Origin: Nonomuraea montanisoli
GTDB taxonomy: Bacteria; Actinomycetota; Actinomycetes; Streptosporangiales; Streptosporangiaceae
Length of the DNA stretch: 64,000 bases
Reading direction: 5' to 3'
Assembly: GCF_013363975.1 (NCBI RefSeq)
Contig: NZ_JABWGN010000007.1
Span: 62,001 to 126,000, forward strand
Shown piece after piece: positions 40,678 to 49,063 of the stretch (position 1 is the stretch's first letter; each line of letters begins with the position of its first letter). The notes under the pieces were generated by a model. That model saw only the letters and a program-made list of their open reading frames with translations, had not been told where the DNA came from and searched no databases. The position numbers and the translations under genes were made by a program.

Positions 40678-42300
40678 ATGAGTGACAACCCCTCTGGTAT
40701 CTCGCGTCGTGGATTCATCGCCGGGACCGGCGCGCTGCTCGGGGCCGCGGCCCTGTACGGCCGCGAGCCGGCGCGGGCCACCCCGCAGGCCCTGGCCGGC
40801 CCCATCGCGAACGGAGCCAGCGTCGCGGCGCTGGTGATCGGCACCGGGTACGGCGGGTCGGTCGCCGCCCTGCGCCTGGCCCAGGCGGGCGTGGACGTGC
40901 ACATGATCGAGATGGGCATGGCCTGGGACACCCCGGCCTCCGACGGCAAGATCTTCTGCAGCGTCCTGGAGCCCGACCGGCGCTCGTACTGGCTGCGGAC
41001 CAGGACGAAGGCGCCGCTCAACTACTTCCTCGGCTTCCCCATCGACCGCGACATCCCCCGCTACACCGGGGTGCTGGACGCCGAGGAGTTCGGCGGCATC
41101 ACGGTCTACCAGGGGCGCGGGGTCGGCGGCGGCTCGCTGGTCAACGGCGGCATGGCGGTCACCCCGAAGCGCGAGAACTTCGCCGCGATCCTGCCCACGG
41201 TGAACGCCGACGAGATGTACAACGTCTACTACCCGCGGGCCAACGCCGGGCTCGGGGTGTCCACGGTGGACCCGGCCTGGTTCGACTCGACCGAGTGGTA
41301 CCAGTTCTCGCGGGTCGGCCGTAAGCAGGCCCAGCGGTCCGGGTTCCCGTGGGTCTTCGTCCCGGACGTGTACGACTGGGACTACATGGAGCAGGAGGCG
41401 GCCGGCACCGTCACGAAGTCGGCCCTCGCGGGCGAGATCCTCTACGGCAACAACCACGGCAAGAAGTCGCTGCAGAAGACGTACCTCGCCCAGGCCAGGG
41501 CCACCGGCCGGGTCGCGATCTCGCCGCTGCACAAGGTCACCTCGGTCTCCCCGGCGTCCGGGGGCCGCTACACGGTCGTCATCGACCAGCTCGACACCAA
41601 CGGCGACGTCACGGCCACCAAGACCGTGACCGCCGACCGGGTCTTCTTCGCGGCGGGCAGCGTCGGCACCAGCAAGCTGCTGGTCAAGCTGAAGGGCACC
41701 GGCGCGCTGCCCAACCTCAACGGCGAGGTCGGCAGGGGCTGGGGCGACAACGGCAACGTCATGTGCGGCCGGGCCAACCACATCTGGGACCCGACCGGGG
41801 CGCACCAGTCGACCATCCCGTGCAGCGGCATCGACAACTGGGCGGCCGGAGGGGCGTTCGCCGAGGTCGCGCCGCTGCCGACCGGGATCGAGACGTTCGC
41901 CTCGTTCTACCTGTCGATCACCAAGAACCCGAACCGCGCCCAGTTCACCTGGAACGCCGGGACGGGCGCGGTGGAGCTGAACTGGCAGACCGCCTGGAAG
42001 CAGCCGTCCATCGACATGGCCAGGACCATCTTCGACAAGATCAACTCCAAGGAGGGGACGATCTACCGGACCGACCTCTTCGGGGTCTACAAGATCTGGG
42101 GCGACCACCTCACCTACCACCCGCTCGGGGGCGCCGTCCTGGGCAGGGCCACGGACAACTACGGCCGGCTCGCCGGCCATCCGGGCCTGTACGTCATCGA
42201 CGGCGCGCTGATCCCCGGCAACACCAGCGTGAACCCGTTCGTCACGATCACCGCCCTCGCCGAGCGGAACATCGACAAGATCATCGCGACGGATCTCTGA
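40678..42300 (+). CDS. choA: cholesterol oxidase (GMC type, exported by Tat)
   Basis: A 540-residue FAD enzyme very like Streptomyces/Rhodococcus cholesterol oxidase. The Tat signal SRRGFIAGTGALLGAAAL is at ~9-26, the FAD motif VIGTGYGGSVAALRLAQAG at ~53-71, and GRGVGGGSLVNGGMAV near 150. The catalytic set is kept: Glu in FAEVAPLP (~400), His in TYHPLGG (~480) and Asn in VNPFVTI (~520). It oxidises and isomerises cholesterol to cholest-4-en-3-one with H2O2 release, outside the cell. It lies 85 bases after the AhpD-like gene and is probably in the same operon under the KstR2-type site. Confidence 0.95.
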   Translation: MSDNPSGISRRGFIAGTGALLGAAALYGREPARATPQALAGPIANGASVAALVIGTGYGGSVAALRLAQAGVDVHMIEMGMAWDTPASDGKIFCSVLEPDRRSYWLRTRTKAPLNYFLGFPIDRDIPRYTGVLDAEEFGGITVYQGRGVGGGSLVNGGMAVTPKRENFAAILPTVNADEMYNVYYPRANAGLGVSTVDPAWFDSTEWYQFSRVGRKQAQRSGFPWVFVPDVYDWDYMEQEAAGTVTKSALAGEILYGNNHGKKSLQKTYLAQARATGRVAISPLHKVTSVSPASGGRYTVVIDQLDTNGDVTATKTVTADRVFFAAGSVGTSKLLVKLKGTGALPNLNGEVGRGWGDNGNVMCGRANHIWDPTGAHQSTIPCSGIDNWAAGGAFAEVAPLPTGIETFASFYLSITKNPNRAQFTWNAGTGAVELNWQTAWKQPSIDMARTIFDKINSKEGTIYRTDLFGVYKIWGDHLTYHPLGGAVLGRATDNYGRLAGHPGLYVIDGALIPGNTSVNPFVTITALAERNIDKIIATDL

Positions 42301-42328
42301 GTGGACCGCTGAACGGACCTCCGCGGGG

Positions 42329-43051
42329 TCAGGTGAAGTCGAGCGGGCCGTCGTTGAAGAGCCTGAACGGCCCGCCGAGGATCGCCTGGCCCAGCCCGCC
42401 CCGGTGCTCGCCCCACAGCTTCTGGTAGCCGGCCCCGTACGACCCGTCGAGGTACGTCGCGCGCGCCGCCTCCTCGTGCCCGAGCCGGCTGCCCATCCGG
42501 TACGCCGCCCGGTTGGCCGCGGCCTCCTCCGCCTCACGCGCCTCGCCGTACTCGGCGAAGTCCGTGCCGAGGGGGCCGGGGGACCAGCGGCTCTTCGCCA
42601 TCTCCACCTGACGGACGAACTCCGCCGCCAGCGCCTCGGAGCTCGCGGTGTCGGCGCCGCCGAGGCGGATGACGTTGAGGTCGCGGTTGTAGTCGGACCA
42701 GCGGATGTTCTGCCCGCTCTGGTAGAGGGTGGTGATGCCGTGCTCCCTGGCGTAGGCCAGCGCCTCCCGTCCCGCGGGCGTCCGGCCGAGGACCTCACCC
42801 ATGGGTGCCCCCCCGACGACGGGCGCAGCAGCCGGTCCAGGCGGACGGTCAGCTCGTCGGCGACGACGAGGACGTCGTTCATGTTGGCCAGAGCGTCGGC
42901 CCGGATCTCCTGGAGCATGGCGGTCAGCTCCGGCGTCTCCTGGCGGAGCGCGTCGGGGATCGAGGCCTCGGCGCGCCGCAGCGCTGCCGGTCTCCCGCAC
43001 TGCGGTGAACTCGTCAAGGAAGTCCGAATGATCCGGGGATCGGTCCCTCAT
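42329..43051 (-). pseudogene. frameshifted gene of unknown function
   Basis: The C-terminal ~157 residues are coherent (GREALAYAREHGITTLYQSGQNIRW ... EEAARATYLDGSYGAGYQKLWGEH). The N-terminal coding signal changes frame: DFLDEFTAVRETGSAA is in one frame, then RRAEASIPDALRQETPELTAMLQEIRADALANMNDVLVVADELTVRLDRLL in the next. The frame returns at a run of seven C (42818-42824), where one extra base would join RLLRPSSGG to APMGEVLGR. Two compensating shifts suggest either a decayed gene or sequencing errors; the ATG at 42802 could still give a short protein. The family is not recognised. Confidence 0.6.
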
Positions 43052-43205
43052 CGGCGGGCGCCCTCACTCTCCTCGTTCGTCCGTCGGGAGCAGCTAGTGA
43101 GAGACGTGGCGAGGACGCCGCACAAGATCAACAGAGTTCATCGACGCTTTACCGCCCGTTCCCGGGCGGCGGCGCAGGCGGCTTCCCGGACGGGTCGGGA
43201 GCCGG

Positions 43206-44387
43206 TCAGGCGGGCACGGACCAGGAGGCCCGCTCGTTCAGCACCGAGGGCAGGAAGCCCGCCGTCTTCTTGTAGCCCGTCGCGATCTCCTCCAGCTCGG
43301 CCAGCGGCATGACGTCCTCGATGTCGTCGAACCCCTCCGGCGCCTTCTGGTGCGCCATCCGCAGGACCACCTCCGGGCCGTCCTTGCGGTTGGAGGCGAC
43401 GATCTGCGCGGTCGTCGGACGGCGCTGCTCCTCGTACCACTCCACGCCGCGGCCGGTCGCCAGCGCGTACGCGAGCACGCGGGCGTCGATGATCGACTGG
43501 GTGCCGCCGTTGGAGCCGGTCGGGTACATGGGGTGGGCGGCGTCGCCCAGCAGCGTGACGCGCTCCTTCGACCAGTACGGAAGCGGGTCGCGGTCGACCA
43601 TCGGGTACTCGTAGACCGCCTCGGCGCCGTTGATCAGCTCCGGGATGTCGAGCTGCTCGAAGCGCCAGTCGGCGACGTGGTGGAGGAACTTCCCGATCTC
43701 CACCCGCCGGTTCCAGTCGCCCCTCGGCACGGTCTCGGCGGCCCGGCGCTGGATGGCCCAGTTGATCAGCACGCGGCCGTCGGGCTCGGGCGGGGCGATG
43801 GGGTAGACGACCACCCTCTGGACGTCGTCGCCGGCCATGAGCATGGACCTGCCGGTCATGAACGGCTTGCTGTACGTGGTGCCGCGCCACAGCACCTCGC
43901 CGCTCCACAGCGGCTCCCCCTCCTCGGGGAACATCGCGGCCCGCACGCTCGACCGGATCCCGTCGGCCCCCACGAGCAGGTCGGCGTCGTGGTCGAGACC
44001 GGTGACGGGGGACCCGGTGATCACGGAGTCCGGCCCCAGGCGCTCCCGTACGGCGTCCAGCAGCATGAACTGGAGCCGGCCGCGGTGGATCGAGTACTGC
44101 GGCCAGTTGTAGCCGGCGGCCTCGCCGCGCGGCTCGGACCAGATGACCTGTCCGTAGCGGTTGACGAACGTGAGGTCGCCGGTGGCCACGCCGATCCGGG
44201 CCAGCCGGTCGCCGAGGCCGAGCTCGACGAGCTCGCGCACGGCGTGCGGCAGGATGTTGATGCCGACGCCGAGCGGCCGGATCTCCTGGACGGACTCGTG
44301 GACGACGACGTCCGTGATGCCCGCGGCGTGCAGGCTCAACGCCGTCGTGAGCCCTCCGATGCCGGCGCCGGCGATGATCACGCGCAT
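43206..44387 (-). CDS. PhzS-like FAD-dependent aromatic monooxygenase
   Basis: A 393-residue group A flavin monooxygenase: GAGIGGLTTALSLHAAGI (~7), the DG motif DLLVGADGIRSSVRA (~140) and the GD motif TLLGDAAHPMYPTGSNGG (~285). The N-terminal third closely follows PhzS (EIRPLGVGINILPHAVRELVELGLGDRLA ... VIWSEPRGEAAG ... PQYSIHRGRLQ). PhzS hydroxylates and decarboxylates a phenazine in pyocyanin synthesis. No phenazine genes are in view, so the substrate is another ring compound or unknown. Single gene, divergent from the DUF4328 gene. Confidence 0.88.
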   Translation of the reverse strand: MRVIIAGAGIGGLTTALSLHAAGITDVVVHESVQEIRPLGVGINILPHAVRELVELGLGDRLARIGVATGDLTFVNRYGQVIWSEPRGEAAGYNWPQYSIHRGRLQFMLLDAVRERLGPDSVITGSPVTGLDHDADLLVGADGIRSSVRAAMFPEEGEPLWSGEVLWRGTTYSKPFMTGRSMLMAGDDVQRVVVYPIAPPEPDGRVLINWAIQRRAAETVPRGDWNRRVEIGKFLHHVADWRFEQLDIPELINGAEAVYEYPMVDRDPLPYWSKERVTLLGDAAHPMYPTGSNGGTQSIIDARVLAYALATGRGVEWYEEQRRPTTAQIVASNRKDGPEVVLRMAHQKAPEGFDDIEDVMPLAELEEIATGYKKTAGFLPSVLNERASWSVPA

Positions 44388-44525
44388 GGAACGACCTCCT
44401 GATAGGCAGCATGATCTTGCCCGTCGCCGCCCGGATGTTCAAGGGGCTGTTCCGACCGTTCCGATCAAGAACGATGGAGTGTGCCGTCATACTGGCGCTT
44501 CTCGGTGTCTATGGGAGGGAGATCC

Positions 44526-45224
44526 ATGGATCCGGCGATGCGTGCCGCGGCCGTCCGGCCGGTGCGGGGGCTGGCGTTGGGTGCCGTGGTGACGCTGGCG
44601 GTCTACGCCCTGGTGAGGGTCGTGGGGTCCGGGCTGAGCCTGTGGCGGGTCACGATCATCGAGCGGATCCTGGTCGACTCGGGATCCGTGCGGTCCCTTG
44701 AGGTCGAGGTCACCGACACGCTGCTGCTCGGCGCCGCGTACGTGAAGGTCGCGGTGTTCTCGCTGGCGGCGGTGGCGTTCCTGGCGTGGCTGCACCGGGT
44801 GCGGGGGAACGCCGAGGTGCTGGCGCCGGGGCCGCACCGGCGGGCCCGGCCGTGGGTGATCCTGGGCTGGTTCGTGCCGGTGGTCAACCTGTGGTTCCCC
44901 AAGCAGGTCGTGGAGGACGTCTGGAACGCCTCCAAGCCGGGCGAGCCGGTGCCGTCGCTCCCGTTGGCGCGCCGCTCGGTCCTGGTCTGGATCTGGTGGA
45001 ACGCGTTCGTGATCAGCTTCTGGGTGCTCGACGTGGTCGCCGCGCTGCTGTGGCAGGCGGACCTGGAGTCCCTGCGCGAGCTGGCGCGGGTGGACGTGAT
45101 CGGATCCCTGTGCTGGGCCGGTACGGGGGCGCTGGCGGCGTACGTCGTCATGAAGATCACGCGGGACCAGGAGGCGCGGCGGGATGCTTTGCCGCAATTT
45201 ACCGTAAACCTGCCCATCAACTGA
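44526..45224 (+). CDS. DUF4328 membrane protein
   Basis: A 232-residue protein with four helices and the DUF4328 core RARPWVILGWFVPVVNLWFPKQVVEDVW near residues 115-145, then VLVWIWWNAFVISFWVLDVVAALL. The ATG at 44526 follows gggaggga, a good ribosome site; the longer frame upstream is not used. DUF4328 proteins are membrane proteins of unknown role in actinobacteria. The gene sits just before a TetR gene that has its own promoter. Confidence 0.85.
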   Translation: MDPAMRAAAVRPVRGLALGAVVTLAVYALVRVVGSGLSLWRVTIIERILVDSGSVRSLEVEVTDTLLLGAAYVKVAVFSLAAVAFLAWLHRVRGNAEVLAPGPHRRARPWVILGWFVPVVNLWFPKQVVEDVWNASKPGEPVPSLPLARRSVLVWIWWNAFVISFWVLDVVAALLWQADLESLRELARVDVIGSLCWAGTGALAAYVVMKITRDQEARRDALPQFTVNLPIN

Positions 45225-45253
45225 TTGAGAGGGACAAAAGCCCCACCTATTCT
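45225..45253 (+). promoter_or_regulatory. promoter of a leaderless TetR gene
   Basis: TTGAGA (45225-45230), a 17-base spacer and TATTCT (45248-45253) make a good housekeeping-type promoter. The GTG start of the TetR gene comes six bases after the -10 box, so transcription should begin at or beside the start codon. The -35 box begins right after the stop of the upstream gene. Confidence 0.6.
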
Positions 45254-45259
45254 CTGCTG

Positions 45260-45901
45260 GTGATTTCAGGTGACACACATCAGCGAGAGATGATTCTCCA
45301 GGTCGCGACGAAGCTCTTCGCCGGACTCGGGTACGACGGCACCTCCACCAGGCAGATCGCCGAGGCCGTCGGGCTGAACGTGGCCACCGTCAGCTACCAC
45401 GTGGGGAGCAAGCGCGAGCTGTACCTCGCGGTCATGGACCGGGCCAACGAGGCCCACCGCGTGGTCCTGGAGGCTGCGGTCAAGGAGCTCGTGGTGGCCC
45501 CGCCGGCGGACAAGGCCGCGGCACTGCACCACTTGATCGACCGCTACATCGACTTCTGCGTCGAGAACCCCGAGCACCCCGCCCTGTGGACGCACCGCTG
45601 GCTGTCCGACGCCAGCGACGTCACCGGGCTCGAACCCGCCTACGTCCAGCCGCTGGCCCAGCTCGTCATCGACACCATCACCTCGATGTTCGACGTGGAC
45701 CCCGACGCCGACGTGCCCTACATGGTCAACACCCTGGTCTGGTGCATCCACAGCTTCGTGCTGAGCGGGGTGCTCGACAAGAGCGGCGCGCGGCACGGGC
45801 CCGACGACCCGCGCGCCCAGCGCCGCTTCCGCGCCCACATGCACCACATGCTGCACCGCACCCTGGGCCTGCCTGGCTCGCCTCCCCGGCCCGCCGAATG
45901 A
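45260..45901 (+). CDS. TetR/AcrR family transcriptional regulator
   Basis: A 213-residue protein. Its N-terminal TetR HTH is REMILQVATKLFAGLGYDGTSTRQIAEAVGLNVATVSYHVGSKRELYLAVMD. The C-terminal ligand domain (~60-210) is helical and ends with Arg/His-rich helices. The GTG at 45260 is the natural start given the promoter position (leaderless). The target may be the upstream DUF4328 gene or a distant regulon. No operator of its own is obvious. Confidence 0.92.
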   Translation: MISGDTHQREMILQVATKLFAGLGYDGTSTRQIAEAVGLNVATVSYHVGSKRELYLAVMDRANEAHRVVLEAAVKELVVAPPADKAAALHHLIDRYIDFCVENPEHPALWTHRWLSDASDVTGLEPAYVQPLAQLVIDTITSMFDVDPDADVPYMVNTLVWCIHSFVLSGVLDKSGARHGPDDPRAQRRFRAHMHHMLHRTLGLPGSPPRPAE

Positions 45902-46088
45902 TCACTTCTCCGGCGGCGTGAACAAAAGTCGGGTCTGACGGCAATACATGGGTGAGGTCGTTCCCGCCCCCGCCCCACCTGGGGGCGGTAACGGTCTCGC
46001 GGTGAGACGCCAAGAACCGACAGACCATCACGTCGGCGGGGGCTCGTGCGTGGGGGGACCCGGCTGACCCACAGCCCAGGGGGACCTC

Positions 46089-47489
46089 ATGACGGCGCCG
46101 GCCGTTGAATTTGCGCTGCCCGGAATCGCGCGCTCGCCCGGAGAACGGGCCCGAGGCAGGCATGTTCCGTTCGCCGTCGCGTTGGTACTCGGGCTCGCCC
46201 TGCGGGGGCTGGCGATGCTCGGGTACCGGCCGGCGCTGTTCTTCTGGGCCGACTCCTTCGCCTACCTGGAGTCGGCCGCCCGCCCGGTGCCCGGAGCGTT
46301 CCGGCCGCTGGGGTACTCGTTGTTCCTCGGCGCCCTCGCCCCCGGCCCCGGCCTCGTGCTGGTCACGGCCGTGCAGCACCTGCTGGGGGCGGGGCTGGCC
46401 GTGGCGGCGTACGCGCTGCTGGTGCGGCGGGGGCTGCCCGGATGGGGCGCGACCGTGCTGGTGGCGCCGCTGCTGTTCGACGAGTTCCTGATCCTGCTCG
46501 AACACATGGTCATGGCCGACGCGCTGTTCACCGCGCTGGTCGCGGCCGGGGTGCTGGTGCTGCTGCGACGGCGGGTCACCCCGGCGACCGCCGCGCTCGC
46601 CGGACTCGTGCTGAGCCTGGCCGCGCTCACCCGCACGGTCGGCGTGGTGGTGCTCGCGCTCGCGGGCGCCCGGCTGCTGCTGCGCCGTACCGGATGGCGG
46701 GTGTGGGGGGCCTTCGCGGTCGCCGGCCTCGCGCCGCTGCTGGCGTACGCGACGTGGATGTCGGCCACGAGCGGCGTCTTCGGCCTGACCAGGGCCGACG
46801 GCCTGTTCCTGTGGGCGCGGACCGCGACGTTCGCCGACTGCTCGGTGATCCGGCCGGAGCCCCGGCTCGCGCCGCTCTGCCCGGACACCCCCGTGGCCGG
46901 CCGCCCCGCGCCGCCGTTCTGGCTGTGGGCGCCGTGGTCGCCGATCAAGAAGGTGCACGGCGACCGGAACGCCCTGGCCGGCCGGTTCGCCCGCGCCGCC
47001 ATCCTGGCCCAGCCCGGCGACTACCTGGCCGCCGCCGGCTCCGACCTGCGGTGGCTGCTGCGCTGGGAGCGGACCACCAGCCGCGAGGCCGCCATGAAGC
47101 GGACGAACCCGTACTGGTTCCCCTTCGAGGAGCGGCCCCTGAAGCCGTCGGTCCGCCCGGTCGCCGAGGCGTACGAGGGCGGCCCGGCCGCCACCCGCAT
47201 CCACGAGCCGTACGCGGGCCTGCTGCGCGCCTACCAGCGCTTCGGGTACCTGCCGTTCCCGCTGCTGACGCTCGCGCTGGCCGGGACGCTGGCGCTCGCC
47301 GTCGTCCGGCGGCGCGGCGACGCCCTGCTGCCCGGCCTGGCCGCCGCCGCGCTGATCGTGGCGCCGTCCTTCCTCGCCGGGTTCGACGTCCGGTACGTGG
47401 TTCCCGCCATCCCCCTCGCCTGCCTGGCCGCCGGGCTGGCACTCGGCCCGCGTTCGCGCCGGTTGAGCTGCGGAAACGTCCCGGCATAG
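46089..47489 (+). CDS. polytopic membrane protein, GT-C glycosyltransferase-like
   Basis: A 466-residue protein with about ten helices. The first outer loop has FFWADSFAYLESAARPVPGAFRPLGYSLFL, where acidic residues occupy the place of the catalytic Asp/Glu in GT-C enzymes. Helices follow, and a large outer loop (~235-360) holds LTRADGLFLWARTATFADC and YWFPFEERPLKPSVRPVAEAY. GT-C enzymes move sugars from lipid carriers outside the membrane. The family match is by topology only, so the function is tentative. It is followed by an amino acid permease after 59 bases. Confidence 0.65.
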   Translation: MTAPAVEFALPGIARSPGERARGRHVPFAVALVLGLALRGLAMLGYRPALFFWADSFAYLESAARPVPGAFRPLGYSLFLGALAPGPGLVLVTAVQHLLGAGLAVAAYALLVRRGLPGWGATVLVAPLLFDEFLILLEHMVMADALFTALVAAGVLVLLRRRVTPATAALAGLVLSLAALTRTVGVVVLALAGARLLLRRTGWRVWGAFAVAGLAPLLAYATWMSATSGVFGLTRADGLFLWARTATFADCSVIRPEPRLAPLCPDTPVAGRPAPPFWLWAPWSPIKKVHGDRNALAGRFARAAILAQPGDYLAAAGSDLRWLLRWERTTSREAAMKRTNPYWFPFEERPLKPSVRPVAEAYEGGPAATRIHEPYAGLLRAYQRFGYLPFPLLTLALAGTLALAVVRRRGDALLPGLAAAALIVAPSFLAGFDVRYVVPAIPLACLAAGLALGPRSRRLSCGNVPA

Positions 47490-47548
47490 GAGGCGGCCCC
47501 GGCGGGAAGGTCCACCCGCGGGGCCGAACCTTGCTCAGGAGGATCGTC

Positions 47549-48958
47549 ATGGTGTCTTCTCGCAGTGTCTTCCGGCGCAAACCCGTGGACCAGATCGCGC
47601 ACGAGCACGAGGGGGAGCTGTCACGGACGTTGGGCCTGTGGCAGCTCACCGCCATCGGCATCGGCGGCATCATCGGCGCGGGCATCTTCGCCCTGGCCGG
47701 CGCCGTGGCCCACGAGACCGCCGGACCGGCCGTGGTCATCTCGTTCCTCATCGCGGGCATCGCGAGCGCGGCGGCGGCCTTCTCCTACGCCGAGTTCGCC
47801 GGGCTCATCCCGAAGGCCGGCTCGGCCTACACCTACGGCTACGCGGTGCTCGGCGAGATCGTCGGCTGGTTCATCGGCTGGGACCTGCTGCTGGAGTACA
47901 CCGCGATCGTCGCCGTCGTGGCCATCGGCATCTCCGGCTACTTCGGCTTCCTGGTGGAGGAGCTCGGGTTCCGCCTGCCCGCCTGGATGCTCGGCGCGCC
48001 GGGCACGGGCGCGGGACACCGGGTGGACCTGTTCGCGGTCATCCTGTGCCTGCTGATCGCGGCCCTGCTCAACCTCGGCATCCGCACCGCCGCCCGCTTC
48101 GAGACGTTCGTGGTCGCGATCAAGGTGGCCGTGGTGCTGCTGGTCGTCGTGGTCGGCTTCTTCTACATCAACACGGCCAACTACACGCCGTTCTTCCCGT
48201 TCGGGGTCAGCGGCGCGATCACCGGCGCGGCGACCGTGTTCTTCGCCGTCTTCGGCTACGACGCGATGAGCACCGCCGCCGAGGAGTCCAAGGACGCGCA
48301 GCGGCACATGCCGAAGGCGATCATCTACTCGCTGGTCATCTCCATGATCCTGTACGTGCTGGCGTGCCTCGTGCTCACCGGCATGCAGAACTACAAGGCC
48401 ATCGACCCGGAGAGCGGCTTCTCCTCGGCGTTCGCCTCGGTCGGGCTGGGCGGCCTGGCCGCCGTGATCGCGGTCGGCGCCATCATCGGCATCCTGACCG
48501 TCATGTTCACGTTCATGCTGGGCGTGACGCGGGTGTGGTTCTCGATGAGCCGCGACGGGCTGCTGCCGCTGTGGTTCGCCAAGCTCCACCCGGTGCGCCG
48601 GGTGCCGACGCGGGTCACCTGGATCGTGGGCGTCGCCTCCGCCCTGATCGCCGGGTTCCTTCCGATCCGGGAGGCGGCCGAGCTGACCAACATCGGGATC
48701 CTGCTGGCGTTCGTGGTGGTCTGCGTCGCGGTGATCGTGCTGCGGTACCGCCAGCCGGACCTGCCGCGGACGTTCCGCACGCCGGGCATGCCGTTCGTGC
48801 CGGCCATCGGGGTCGTCTTCTCGATCTGGCTGATCACGTTCCTCGACCCGCTCACGTGGCTGCGCTTCGCCGTCTGGTTCGTGATCGGGCTGGTCATCTA
48901 CTTCGGCTACAGCCGCAGGCACTCCGCGCTGGAGACGGAGACCGCCGGCGAGGTGTAG
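47549..48958 (+). CDS. APC superfamily amino acid permease
   Basis: A 469-residue permease with 12 helices. The first helix has the APC motif GLWQLTAIGIGGIIGAGIFALAG, and SAAAAFSYAEFAGLIPKAGSAYTYGYAVLGE follows. FFAVFGYDAMSTAAEESKDAQRHMPKAII in the middle is typical of cationic amino acid (CAT-type) transporters. The ATG at 47549 has a strong caggagg site upstream. Probably an amino acid importer or exchanger; which amino acid is not certain. Confidence 0.93.
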   Translation: MVSSRSVFRRKPVDQIAHEHEGELSRTLGLWQLTAIGIGGIIGAGIFALAGAVAHETAGPAVVISFLIAGIASAAAAFSYAEFAGLIPKAGSAYTYGYAVLGEIVGWFIGWDLLLEYTAIVAVVAIGISGYFGFLVEELGFRLPAWMLGAPGTGAGHRVDLFAVILCLLIAALLNLGIRTAARFETFVVAIKVAVVLLVVVVGFFYINTANYTPFFPFGVSGAITGAATVFFAVFGYDAMSTAAEESKDAQRHMPKAIIYSLVISMILYVLACLVLTGMQNYKAIDPESGFSSAFASVGLGGLAAVIAVGAIIGILTVMFTFMLGVTRVWFSMSRDGLLPLWFAKLHPVRRVPTRVTWIVGVASALIAGFLPIREAAELTNIGILLAFVVVCVAVIVLRYRQPDLPRTFRTPGMPFVPAIGVVFSIWLITFLDPLTWLRFAVWFVIGLVIYFGYSRRHSALETETAGEV

Positions 48959-49063
48959 GCCAGGGGGCCACGAGTTGCCCGAACCGCCCGCGTGAGCACC
49001 GCGTCGCCGGTTAGTGTCACTCCGTACATGGGACGCATTGTGTCGCTCCGGGCACGGAGGGTG

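Noticed and set aside
40630..43017. A 795-codon open frame antisense to the cholesterol oxidase gene
   Set aside because: It is a shadow frame in high-GC DNA, with Arg/Gly/Val-rich translation and no fold. The cholesterol oxidase on the other strand is intact and strongly conserved.
45902..46088. Possible structured RNA or riboswitch upstream of the GT-C-like gene
   Set aside because: Several GC-rich inverted stretches can pair, but I could not fit them to any riboswitch consensus. A covariance-model search (Rfam) would decide.
46442..47548. Long in-frame extension upstream of the amino acid permease
   Set aside because: It overlaps the GT-C-like gene in another frame, and a strong ribosome site marks the permease ATG at 47549.
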